Shown here one piece after another: positions 1 to 5,960 of a stretch of DNA of 6,284 nucleotides. The stretch spans positions 1 to 6,284 of the forward strand of contig PMAL01000011.1 in the NCBI GenBank assembly GCA_003152555.1, read 5' to 3'. The translations under genes were made by a program, and so were the position numbers. Position 1 is the first letter of the stretch; each line of letters starts with the position of its first letter. The notes under the pieces were generated by a model. It was given only the letters and a program-made list of their open reading frames with translations. It ran no database searches and was not told the origin of the DNA. Source of the DNA: Acidimicrobiaceae bacterium (lineage in GTDB: Bacteria; Actinomycetota; Acidimicrobiia; Acidimicrobiales; RAAP-2).

Positions 1-1360
1 CGAGCTCTACCAGAGGATCTTCTACGAATTTGGCGACGACTCCGTAGCCCAGCTCGGCGGGGTGCACTTGGCCTGTGAACAGGCAAGCAACGTGCTCACC
101 AAGATCCTCGAGCGGGGCCGGCTCATGAGTTACCTCGAGCAGTCGACGCGCTACCTCGGCTACGACCGGCGCTTAAGCAATGGTCACTACCGCTTCTATC
201 GCGATCAAGCGATTTTGGACTCACCATTCGGCGCACGCTACGTGGGCGAGATGGACCGCATGTTCGACACCTACGCGGAACTGCTGCCCGTGCTCACAGA
301 GTGGATCGCCAAGAGGTTCCCCAAGACACCCCAAGACACCGACTTCGTGTATCGCCAAGCCATTCGCGCCAAGGCCCTCGACGCGGTACGAGGGCTGCTG
401 CCCGCGAGTGCGCTGTCCAACCTCGGCATCTACGCATCGGGCCAAGCGTACGAGGCACTGCTACTTCGCATGCGCGCGCATCCTCTGCCTGAGGTTCGTG
501 AGTACGCCCAGTTGATGCTCGACGAACTCGTGAAGGTCATTCCGTCGTTCCTCAAACGCGTCGAAGTACCCGAGCGCGGCGTCGCGTGGACGAACTACTT
601 TGCCAACAATAAAAAATCTTCTCGCGACCTCATTCGTTCCTACGGCGGTGAGGCCGACGTGCACGAACCTGAAGAGCAGGTGCGCCTCGTGTCGTTTGAC
701 CCCGACGGCGAGCGCCGCGTCTTAGAAGCGATCATCTTCGCCAATTCTTCGATGTCCAACGACGACGCCGTCAAACAGATAGAACAGCTGAACGAACTTG
801 AACGGGCGAACCTGATGGCGACCTACGTGGGTGACCGCAAGAACCGACGACACCGACCGGGACGAGCCTTCGAGCGCACCGACTACCGTTTCGAACTCGT
901 GACCGACTACGGCGCCTTTCGCGACCTGCAGCGCCATCGCATGCTCACCATTGAGTGGCAGCCGCTCACCGCGGACCTCGGATACGACGTGCCCGACGTT
1001 GTACGAGAGGCTGGACTGAGTGACCGGTTCGAAGAATCGCTACGGCGTTCGGCAGATATCTACCACGACATTCGCACGCAATTCCCCGAACAGTGCCAGT
1101 ACGTCGTTGCCTTAGCCTTTCGAATTCGCTACTCCATACAGATGAATGCCCGCGAGGCAATGCACCTCATAGAGCTTCGTTCGGGACCCCAGGGCCATCC
1201 CAGCTACCGTCGAGTCGCCCACGAGATGGCCCGGCTCATTCGTGAACAGGCCGGTCACAAGGCAATTGCCAAAGCCATGCAGTACGTGGATTTCTCCGAC
1301 ACCGACCTGGAACGGCTCGAAGCGGAGCGAACCGCCGAGAGAAATCGCAGTAATTACTGA
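1..1360 (+). CDS. ThyX-like (FAD-dependent thymidylate synthase family) two-domain protein, 5' end outside window
   Basis: The frame is open from base 2 to the TGA at 1358-1360 (452 visible residues), so the start lies upstream of the window and the GTG at 62 is internal. ThyX makes dTMP from dUMP with FAD, NADPH and methylenetetrahydrofolate, normally as a homotetramer of roughly 220-250-residue subunits. This protein appears to hold two ThyX-like units. The first ends at about residue 175 and has RGRLMSYLEQSTRY at 38-51 where ThyX has RHRxxSxxExSxRY. The second runs from about 227 (VRLVSFDPDGE) and has RHRMLT at 311-316 and RYSIQMNAR at 376-384, matching the C-terminal ThyX Arg/NAR segment. 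Neither half has a complete signature: the first lacks the His of RHR and the NAR, the second lacks the ExSxR part. It may therefore be a composite enzyme, a ThyX paralogue with another job, or an inactive homologue. Family assignment is firm; catalytic activity is uncertain. A terminator overlaps its stop. Confidence 0.8.
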   Translation, partial: ELYQRIFYEFGDDSVAQLGGVHLACEQASNVLTKILERGRLMSYLEQSTRYLGYDRRLSNGHYRFYRDQAILDSPFGARYVGEMDRMFDTYAELLPVLTEWIAKRFPKTPQDTDFVYRQAIRAKALDAVRGLLPASALSNLGIYASGQAYEALLLRMRAHPLPEVREYAQLMLDELVKVIPSFLKRVEVPERGVAWTNYFANNKKSSRDLIRSYGGEADVHEPEEQVRLVSFDPDGERRVLEAIIFANSSMSNDDAVKQIEQLNELERANLMATYVGDRKNRRHRPGRAFERTDYRFELVTDYGAFRDLQRHRMLTIEWQPLTADLGYDVPDVVREAGLSDRFEESLRRSADIYHDIRTQFPEQCQYVVALAFRIRYSIQMNAREAMHLIELRSGPQGHPSYRRVAHEMARLIREQAGHKAIAKAMQYVDFSDTDLERLEAERTAERNRSNY

Positions 1361-1374
1361 TAATTGCTGTTTTT
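1348..1374 (+). terminator. Intrinsic terminator overlapping the ThyX-like stop codon
   Basis: Bases 1348-1356 (CAGTAATTA) pair with 1361-1369 (TAATTGCTG) in a 9-bp stem with one G-U pair. The loop is CTGA (1357-1360) and five T follow at 1370-1374. The stem is AT-rich and so not very stable, but the geometry is that of a rho-independent terminator. The loop contains the stop codon, so the last codons form the left arm. It separates the ThyX-like gene from the DUF4193 gene, which has its own promoter signal downstream. Confidence 0.5.
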
Positions 1375-1402
1375 ATCCATTTTTTAGTCTAAAACGACGA
1401 AT

Positions 1403-1435
1403 TAGCGCTCAAAAAGTTCTACACTGCCAGCGCTA
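1403..1435 (+). promoter_or_regulatory. Promoter region of the DUF4193 gene, with a 7-bp inverted repeat flanking the -10
   Basis: TACACT at 1420-1425 is a good actinobacterial -10 (TANNNT), predicting a start of transcription near 1432 and a leader of about 19 nt. No convincing -35 is present. TAGCGCT at 1403-1409 and its reverse complement AGCGCTA at 1429-1435 flank the -10 symmetrically. Each arm contains the self-complementary hexamer AGCGCT, and the centres are 26 bp apart. This could be an operator or chance; no binding protein is known from the sequence. Confidence 0.35.
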
Positions 1436-1438
1436 CTT

Positions 1439-1445
1439 AGAAGGA
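1439..1445 (+). promoter_or_regulatory. Ribosome binding site of the DUF4193 gene
   Basis: AGAAGGA lies 5 nt before ATG 1451 and is the strongest Shine-Dalgarno match seen in the window. It fixes the start of the DUF4193 gene. Confidence 0.7.
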
Positions 1446-1450
1446 AATTT

Positions 1451-1867
1451 ATGACCACCAATGAATCAACAGAAGAAGTATTTGATGAAGAAGAGCTCGT
1501 CGACGGTTTTGACGAGGAGATAGTCGGCGAGGAAGAGCTCGAAGACGCCGACGTTGAGGGCGACGACGTCATCGAGATTGATGACGAGGAAGTTCTGGTC
1601 GAAGTCGCGGTGCCCGAAGAAGAGGAAGACGTGGCCGATGACGCCGACGTCGAACTGGCACTGGACGAGGTACTGGCCGAGACCATCCGCCGCACGAGCA
1701 CACCCGAAGACGACGACGAGATCGTTGAGGTGGACACCACCATCGACCCCGCCGAGACAATTCTGCCCAAGCAGGACGACGAATTCCGCTGCGATTCGTG
1801 TCGGCTCTTAAAGAAGACCAGCCAGTTGGCCGACAGGGACAAGATGCTGTGCCGTGACTGCGTGTAG
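1451..1867 (+). CDS. DUF4193 family protein: very acidic N-terminus plus C-terminal zinc ribbon
   Basis: This 138-residue protein ends in the hallmark of actinobacterial DUF4193: an LPKQDDEFRCDSC segment (105-117) and a closing CRDC (134-137). Cys114, Cys117, Cys134 and Cys137 should bind one zinc ion. Residues 1-111 hold about 50 Asp/Glu, and there is no Lys, Arg or His before Arg80, so the first half has a net charge near -38 and is probably disordered. Typical DUF4193 proteins are about 100 residues, so this one is longer, with the extra length in the acidic part. The biochemical role of the family is not known to me. No signal peptide or membrane segment is seen, so a cytoplasmic location is likely. 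The ATG has an AGAAGGA site 5 nt upstream. The GNAT gene begins 28 nt after the stop and may be cotranscribed. Family call is strong; function is unknown. Confidence 0.82.
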   Translation: MTTNESTEEVFDEEELVDGFDEEIVGEEELEDADVEGDDVIEIDDEEVLVEVAVPEEEEDVADDADVELALDEVLAETIRRTSTPEDDDEIVEVDTTIDPAETILPKQDDEFRCDSCRLLKKTSQLADRDKMLCRDCV

Positions 1868-1895
1868 TTGTACGCGCTGGGCTTGCGCGTGACGC

Positions 1896-2306
1896 GTGAT
1901 CGTTAGCCCCGTAACGCAGACCACGACCGCCCTGAAATCGCTCTGGGACGCGGCGACGAGTGAAGCGCAAAAAAAGCGCGGTGGTGAAGCATTACTCTTG
2001 ACGATTCGTGGTGAGAGTGCGCCACGGGATTTGCTCAAGCGACTTATCGAACTTGGATGCGTGTGGTCCTGTCACGACGGTGACACGATCGTGGGCTTAG
2101 TCATCTGTCGCAACCGGGTGATCGAAACGATCTACGTGGATCGTCACCACCGGCGACGGGGTGTGGCGCGGGCGATGATAGATGAGTTGCGCGCATTGGC
2201 CTCGCCACCGTTGGACGCGTACGCATTGCCCGGTGACCGCGGCACCAAGTCGCTCTACGAGTCGATTGGCTGGAAGGCGCGACTGCTTACGATGCGCGGC
2301 GAGTAG
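1896..2306 (+). CDS. GNAT family N-acetyltransferase
   Basis: This 136-residue protein is predicted to transfer an acetyl group from acetyl-CoA to an amine. The acetyl-CoA pyrophosphate-binding motif A is clear at about 75-98: strand VIETIYVD, then R86-R-R-G89-V-A91 (the R/QxxGxG/A loop) and a helix. A motif B-like SLYESIGW follows at 119-126. The length is close to a minimal GNAT domain, and the substrate cannot be predicted. The start is GTG 1896. An in-frame TGA at 1890-1892 rules out a longer form, and there is no good ribosome binding site, so translation may depend on the DUF4193 gene 28 nt upstream. The last 20 bp overlap the end of the convergent minus-strand gene. Confidence 0.8.
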   Translation: MIVSPVTQTTTALKSLWDAATSEAQKKRGGEALLLTIRGESAPRDLLKRLIELGCVWSCHDGDTIVGLVICRNRVIETIYVDRHHRRRGVARAMIDELRALASPPLDAYALPGDRGTKSLYESIGWKARLLTMRGE

Positions 2307-3735
2307 CCGGTCGGCGCACCGCGCGCGTGGGCGGCGGTGGCGGCGGTACTCTCATGCCCAACAATTTTGCGAATTCCGGTATCGCGCCGGCGCTCTTAAT
2401 CGCGAGCATCTTGCAGGACTCATCCGCAGGAATCCCCTGAGGCTTCACGTTGCGCCGGATTGACGTCTCGACGGCCAAATTCACGATTTCTTTCCAGCGC
2501 ACGACGTCTTGTTCCGCCGTCAACGCCTCGGAGGTAAGTCCCACGACCTTCGTGGCCATCTCGGCACTCACGCGAGTCGACATGTCCGGTGGGCTCGCCA
2601 CCAAGCGCAGCGCCTCCGGCACGTTCTTTGACGCGACGGCGGCGTCTAATTTCTCGGTCCACTGTGTTCGCAGTGTTTCCAGGCGCAGCGTCAGTGCGCC
2701 TTGTAGTTCCTTTTGTTGCGCGCGCGCTTCCTCGTCAAGTGACACGGTCTTCGCCGACGTCACCACCGCTCGCAAATCACGTAGACGCAGTTCACGTCCC
2801 GCGCCAATGGCACCCGCCGCTCGGTCTTTCCACAACGCGAGTGTCGTCCGTCCGAGCAGTTCTTCGGCGATGCGATCAATCGTGACCGGGTCGACCGTGG
2901 TTCGACCCTGCGCCGTAGCGTTCTTGTTCTGCTCAGTGACGGCCGCACGCACGGCAGGCATCCCGCCGCGCAGCAACTGTTCGGCAACGGGCAGTTGCTC
3001 GGGCGAGAGCGTGGCGAGCAGGCCATTGCGGTACGTGGTCGTCATGGGCGGTGCAACTGGACCGCTGGGGCGCTCGGGCCGGCCCGGTCGGCTGGGGCGC
3101 CCACTCGAAGTGGGCCGCGCGGAGCGTTCCGGACGGGGACCCCGTTCGGGGTGTGGACCACGATCAGTGCCCTCGGCGCGCGTTACGTCGTCGGCGTTCT
3201 CGCTGCGAGGGCCTCGGGGTGGTCGCGACGTGCGCTCGGGGCGCGCCGTGCGCTCAGCACCCTCGCCACGCGGAGTGCGCTCAGGTCGGGCAGTTCGCTC
3301 CGAAGTATCTCCGCGCGCGGGACGGTCATGTCGACCAGCTCCGGCGGGTCGCTCCGTTGATGATGGGCGGCTCGACGAACGCTTGGGGCTGTCACGCCGG
3401 CCTTCACCCTCGTGGCGGTCACCATCTCGACGTGCGCCTCGGCCCTTGGGGGCGTAGGTGACGATGACGTCCGGACCCTGCTTTGTGGAAGGAATCAGTT
3501 CAAGTCGCTCGTGACGTGGATCGAGAGGGGAGGCGGTCTTGGGCGCCATGATTGACAGAACCTCAATGCCTTCCATGTACTGCTCAATGTCGGCGCGGTA
3601 GACGTTGCCTACGACCGGACCACCGTCAACGAGTGAGACGTTCAGGACGCCTTTGGGTAGCTTCGCGCCAGCGGCACGCCACGTCGCAACGTCACCGTTC
3701 AAACTGGTTATTTCGATGTCAATGCGCCGAGACAT
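2287..3735 (-). CDS. Three-part hypothetical protein: N-terminal beta domain, Arg/Pro-rich linker, C-terminal helical domain (probably acidimicrobial)
   Basis: I do not know a function for this 482-residue protein. Residues 1-96 look like a compact, beta-rich domain; the segments ATWRAAGAKLPKGV (17-30) and GGPVVGNVYRADIEQY (38-53), followed by an MEGIEVLSIMAPK stretch, resemble conserved N-termini I recall from unnamed Acidimicrobiia proteins, and an OB- or S1-like fold is a guess. Residues 97-230 are a highly basic, disordered linker of Arg, Pro, Ser, Gly and Glu containing two ERTARPERT copies (146-154, 161-169), the type of composition seen in nucleic-acid-binding tails. Residues 231-461 are mostly helical (LATLSPEQLPVAEQLLRGG at 240-258 and an Ala/Glu/Leu-rich stretch after it). 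The protein ends with six prolines (464-469) and a basic tail. The ATG at 3735 has GGAG at 3740-3743, 4 nt upstream. RNA or ribosome association is a hypothesis only. It is divergent from the protease gene and convergent with GNAT. Confidence 0.72.
   Translation of the reverse strand: MSRRIDIEITSLNGDVATWRAAGAKLPKGVLNVSLVDGGPVVGNVYRADIEQYMEGIEVLSIMAPKTASPLDPRHERLELIPSTKQGPDVIVTYAPKGRGARRDGDRHEGEGRRDSPKRSSSRPSSTERPAGAGRHDRPARGDTSERTARPERTPRGEGAERTARPERTSRPPRGPRSENADDVTRAEGTDRGPHPERGPRPERSARPTSSGRPSRPGRPERPSGPVAPPMTTTYRNGLLATLSPEQLPVAEQLLRGGMPAVRAAVTEQNKNATAQGRTTVDPVTIDRIAEELLGRTTLALWKDRAAGAIGAGRELRLRDLRAVVTSAKTVSLDEEARAQQKELQGALTLRLETLRTQWTEKLDAAVASKNVPEALRLVASPPDMSTRVSAEMATKVVGLTSEALTAEQDVVRWKEIVNLAVETSIRRNVKPQGIPADESCKMLAIKSAGAIPEFAKLLGMRVPPPPPPTRAVRRPATRRAS
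3229..3300 (-). repeat. Two ERTARPERT-coding repeats, 45 nt apart
   Basis: Within the Arg/Pro linker the nonapeptide ERTARPERT is encoded at 3274-3300 and again at 3229-3255. The two copies have identical amino acids, but six of nine codons differ synonymously. The repeat is therefore visible in the protein more than in the DNA. Confidence 0.75.
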
Positions 3736-3739
3736 AAGG

Positions 3740-3743
3740 CTCC
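3740..3743 (-). promoter_or_regulatory. Ribosome binding site of the 482-residue protein gene
   Basis: On the minus strand GGAG lies 4 nt before ATG 3735. The spacing is short but workable, and it supports this start. Confidence 0.5.
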
Positions 3744-3765
3744 AATCTAGTCGCTCTATGCGTTA

Positions 3766-3792
3766 CAAATATTTCGTTGGCTTTTAAGTCAA
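3766..3792 (-). promoter_or_regulatory. Candidate promoter of the 482-residue protein gene
   Basis: On the minus strand TTGACT (3792-3787) matches the -35 consensus at five of six bases. TATTTG (3771-3766) is a weaker -10 at a short 15-nt spacing. A start of transcription near 3759 would give a leader of about 24 nt that includes the GGAG site. The -35 box overlaps the region upstream of the protease promoter on the other strand. Confidence 0.35.
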
Positions 3793-3808
3793 ATTTACGT
3801 TGGTCCCC

Positions 3809-3821
3809 TAGCATTGCCACC
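3809..3821 (+). promoter_or_regulatory. -10 box of a probable leaderless promoter for the HtrA-type protease
   Basis: TAGCAT (3809-3814) fits the TANNNT -10. Seven bases (3815-3821) separate it from GTG 3822, so transcription should begin at or next to the first base of the start codon. No Shine-Dalgarno sequence precedes this GTG, which fits a leaderless mRNA. There is no clear -35. Confidence 0.45.
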
Positions 3822-5183
3822 GTGAATGAAATTCCATCCGACGAATCCGAACACGCACCCTCAACTGGAGACGTTGCGTCACCCGCGCCCGTGGACGTTG
3901 AGCCCACACACGAGCACGCCGTACATGAAGATTCGGTTAATACTTCACCCGACGCGGAGACGCAGACACCAACTGCGACCGATCCCGCGCTGATTGCTGG
4001 CCCCGCCGCGACTTACGTCCACGCACCAATCGTTGATCAAGTACCGCTATCGTCGCAAACACGCAGCCCGCGAGCCCCGTGGTCAACACGTATTTCTCTA
4101 CTCCTGGTCGCCGCGCTCATTGGCGGACTCGCGGGTCACTACGCGTCGCGGAACAACAGCGGACCCGGGGGAGTGACTATTAATGCCGTCACGAATCCCC
4201 CAAGCGCGGCCCGCCTGCCCAACGGCATGAGCGTGGCCGCAATTGTCAAAAAAGTGGAACCAATGATTGTTTCGATCGAGGTCAAGGGAAACAACTCCGA
4301 AGACCAGGGCACCGGCATGATCATCACCTCGAACGGCCTCGTGGTCACGAACAATCACGTGATCGCCGCCGCGGTGGGCGACGGAGGAACCATCACGGTG
4401 ACGCGCACCGGCTCTCTCAAGAGTTTGCCGGCGACGCTGATCGGCACCAATCCGATTGACGACGTGGCGCTCATCCGAATCAACAACGCCAAGAGCTTGC
4501 CCACGATGACCTTCGGCAATTCCAACGACGTGGTGACCGGCGATGCCGTGGTCGCGATTGGCAACGCGCTCGGTCTCGCGGCGGGCACGCCAACGGTGAC
4601 GTCGGGCATTGTCTCCGCCCTGGGCCGCACCGTGACTGCATCGTCAGAAACCGCCACCGAGACGTTGAACAACATGATTCAGACCGACGCCGCCATCAAT
4701 CCAGGTAACTCCGGAGGCCCGCTGCTTGACTCTGATGGTGATGTCATTGGCATGAATACCGCCGTGGCCGGAACGCTCCAAGACGGAACCAGCGCCCAGA
4801 ACATTGGTTTCGCAATTCCGGCAGCGACAATCGAATCACTGCTCAAGTCGCTGAAGGCCGGCGAGAGCGTCGTAACGCACGGGGCGTTCATCGGCGTAGA
4901 AATCACGTCGATGACTCCCGAATTGCAACAGCAGTACAAATTCACGGTTTCCGAAGGTGCGGTGGTCATGAGCGTGATTGCCGGCACCGGGGCGTCGAGG
5001 GCGGGTGTCAAGCAGGGTGACGTTATCGTTGGCGTGAACGGCACACGCATCACGAGCTCCCAAGACATCACCAGTGTGCTGTCAAGTCTGCACCCGGGCG
5101 ACACGGTTACTTTGCAGCTCGTACGTGGAAAGAAGCACCTCAGCCTCAAAGTCACACTCGGTACGGCGCCCGCCAGCCACTAG
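3822..5183 (+). CDS. Membrane-anchored HtrA/DegP-type serine protease (S1C) with one PDZ domain
   Basis: The protein (453 residues from GTG 3822) is an envelope quality-control protease that should cut misfolded or signal proteins outside the membrane. Residues 1-90 are a Glu/Pro/Thr-rich, probably cytoplasmic segment. Residues 91-109 (ISLLLVAALIGGLAG and flanks) form one transmembrane helix. The trypsin-like domain has a complete triad: His179 in TNNHV, Asp214 in IDDVALI and Ser297 in GNSGGP. One PDZ domain covers about 355-447 (GVKQGDVIVGVNG). The layout matches actinobacterial HtrA-like proteins. The frame is open back to a TTG at 3777, which would add 15 residues, but that TTG has no ribosome binding site and lies upstream of the -10 box, so GTG 3822 is preferred. 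The gene is divergent from the 482-residue protein gene, and its stop overlaps that of the convergent dehydrogenase. Confidence 0.92.
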   Translation: MNEIPSDESEHAPSTGDVASPAPVDVEPTHEHAVHEDSVNTSPDAETQTPTATDPALIAGPAATYVHAPIVDQVPLSSQTRSPRAPWSTRISLLLVAALIGGLAGHYASRNNSGPGGVTINAVTNPPSAARLPNGMSVAAIVKKVEPMIVSIEVKGNNSEDQGTGMIITSNGLVVTNNHVIAAAVGDGGTITVTRTGSLKSLPATLIGTNPIDDVALIRINNAKSLPTMTFGNSNDVVTGDAVVAIGNALGLAAGTPTVTSGIVSALGRTVTASSETATETLNNMIQTDAAINPGNSGGPLLDSDGDVIGMNTAVAGTLQDGTSAQNIGFAIPAATIESLLKSLKAGESVVTHGAFIGVEITSMTPELQQQYKFTVSEGAVVMSVIAGTGASRAGVKQGDVIVGVNGTRITSSQDITSVLSSLHPGDTVTLQLVRGKKHLSLKVTLGTAPASH

Positions 5184-5947
5184 GCGAGCGTCGCAATGCC
5201 TCCGTCGACGGGCAGGACGACGCCCGTAATGTAACTAGCCGCCGGTGACGCGAGAAAGATCGCGGCGCCCGCCATGTCGGACGGTCGACCAATTCTCTTA
5301 AGCGGTGCGGCGGCGGCAATCTCCGTGCCGTACGCCTCGAGCGTCGCGTGCATCATTTTGGACTCAAAAGGCCCAGGCGCAATGGCGTTCACCGTCACAC
5401 TGGGTGCGAGGAATTTGGCGAGATGGCGCGTGAGTTGGTGCACGCCGGCCTTGGAGGCTGTATAGGCGTACGTCTCCATCGCGGGTACGTGGATGGCGTC
5501 AATGGAGCCAATATTGATCACTCGGGAGGGGTTCTCGGCGGTGCCGTTGGCTTCGAGCATCGCGCGTAGAAACTTGGTCATGTGGAAGATCGCCTTCACG
5601 TTGAGCGCCAATACACGCTCGAACGCCGCCTCATCGTATTCGGCCATCGGTGCACCCCAGGTAGCGCCAGCGTTGTTCACCAACACGTCGAGATGATCTT
5701 CTCGCTTCGCCAGTTCACCAGCCAGGCGACGACACTCCGCCTCGGTGGAGAGATCGGCCGGTAGGGAAGTGCAGTCACCTCGCTTTGACAACTCGGCGGC
5801 GAGCGCATCGCAAACAGCAGCTTTTCGTGACGAGATATAAACCTTGGCCCCCGCTTCGACAAATCCCGTTGCGATCATTTCGCCAATACCGCGGCTACCG
5901 CCAGTGACGAGGACCACCTTGCCCGAAACATCAAAAAGAGAGTTCAC
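5180..5947 (-). CDS. Short-chain dehydrogenase/reductase, RhlG-like
   Basis: This 255-residue classical SDR should be a cytoplasmic NAD(P)H-dependent oxidoreductase. The Rossmann cofactor motif TGGSRGIG is at 15-22, Asp65 sits in PADLS, NNAG is at 91-94, and the catalytic residues are Asn116, Ser148, Tyr162 and Lys166 (YTASK). The PGPFESKM segment follows at 191-198 and the C-terminal VDGG at 247-250. Arg41 after the second strand (SSRK) suggests NADPH preference. Overall the sequence resembles RhlG-type reductases and related 3-oxoacyl-ACP reductase-like or gluconate 5-dehydrogenase-like proteins; the true substrate cannot be told. The length is normal and no key residue is missing. The start is GTG 5947, with no Shine-Dalgarno sequence but a -10 box 7 nt upstream, so the mRNA is probably leaderless. 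Its TAG overlaps the protease TAG within CTAG (5180-5183). Confidence 0.92.
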   Translation of the reverse strand: MNSLFDVSGKVVLVTGGSRGIGEMIATGFVEAGAKVYISSRKAAVCDALAAELSKRGDCTSLPADLSTEAECRRLAGELAKREDHLDVLVNNAGATWGAPMAEYDEAAFERVLALNVKAIFHMTKFLRAMLEANGTAENPSRVINIGSIDAIHVPAMETYAYTASKAGVHQLTRHLAKFLAPSVTVNAIAPGPFESKMMHATLEAYGTEIAAAAPLKRIGRPSDMAGAAIFLASPAASYITGVVLPVDGGIATLA

Positions 5948-5960
5948 GAGTCGAAGTGTA
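5948..5960 (-). promoter_or_regulatory. -10 box of a probable leaderless promoter for the SDR gene
   Basis: On the minus strand TACACT (5960-5955) is followed by 7 nt and then GTG 5947. This places the predicted transcription start on the start codon. The same hexamer serves as the -10 of the DUF4193 gene. No clear -35 is present. Confidence 0.45.

Noticed and set aside
62..64. GTG as the start of the ThyX-like gene
   Set aside because: The frame is open to the left edge and the upstream residues (FYEFGDDSVAQLGG) fit the ThyX domain, so the true start is outside the window.
1402..1842. 146-codon minus-strand serine-rich open frame
   Set aside because: It is the mirror of the Asp/Glu codons of the DUF4193 gene, which read as serine and threonine on the other strand. 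The plus-strand frame has the Cys motifs and ribosome binding site.
1569..1970. 133-codon minus-strand Arg-rich open frame across the DUF4193-GNAT junction
   Set aside because: The composition is that of a GC-rich shadow frame, with no motif, and it conflicts with two better supported genes.
3046..3447. Arg/Pro-rich linker considered as a frameshift or assembly artefact
   Set aside because: The frame joins two plausible folded domains without interruption, and the ERTARPERT repeats are kept with synonymous changes, so it looks genuinely coded.
2450..3457. 335-codon plus-strand open frame
   Set aside because: It lies antisense to the 482-residue gene. Its product is Ser/Arg-rich low complexity with no recognisable domain and no good ribosome binding site, whereas the minus-strand frame is longer, has a Shine-Dalgarno sequence and folded-looking domains.
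3777..3779. TTG as the start of the HtrA-type protease
   Set aside because: It has no ribosome binding site and lies upstream of the -10 box that points to GTG 3822.
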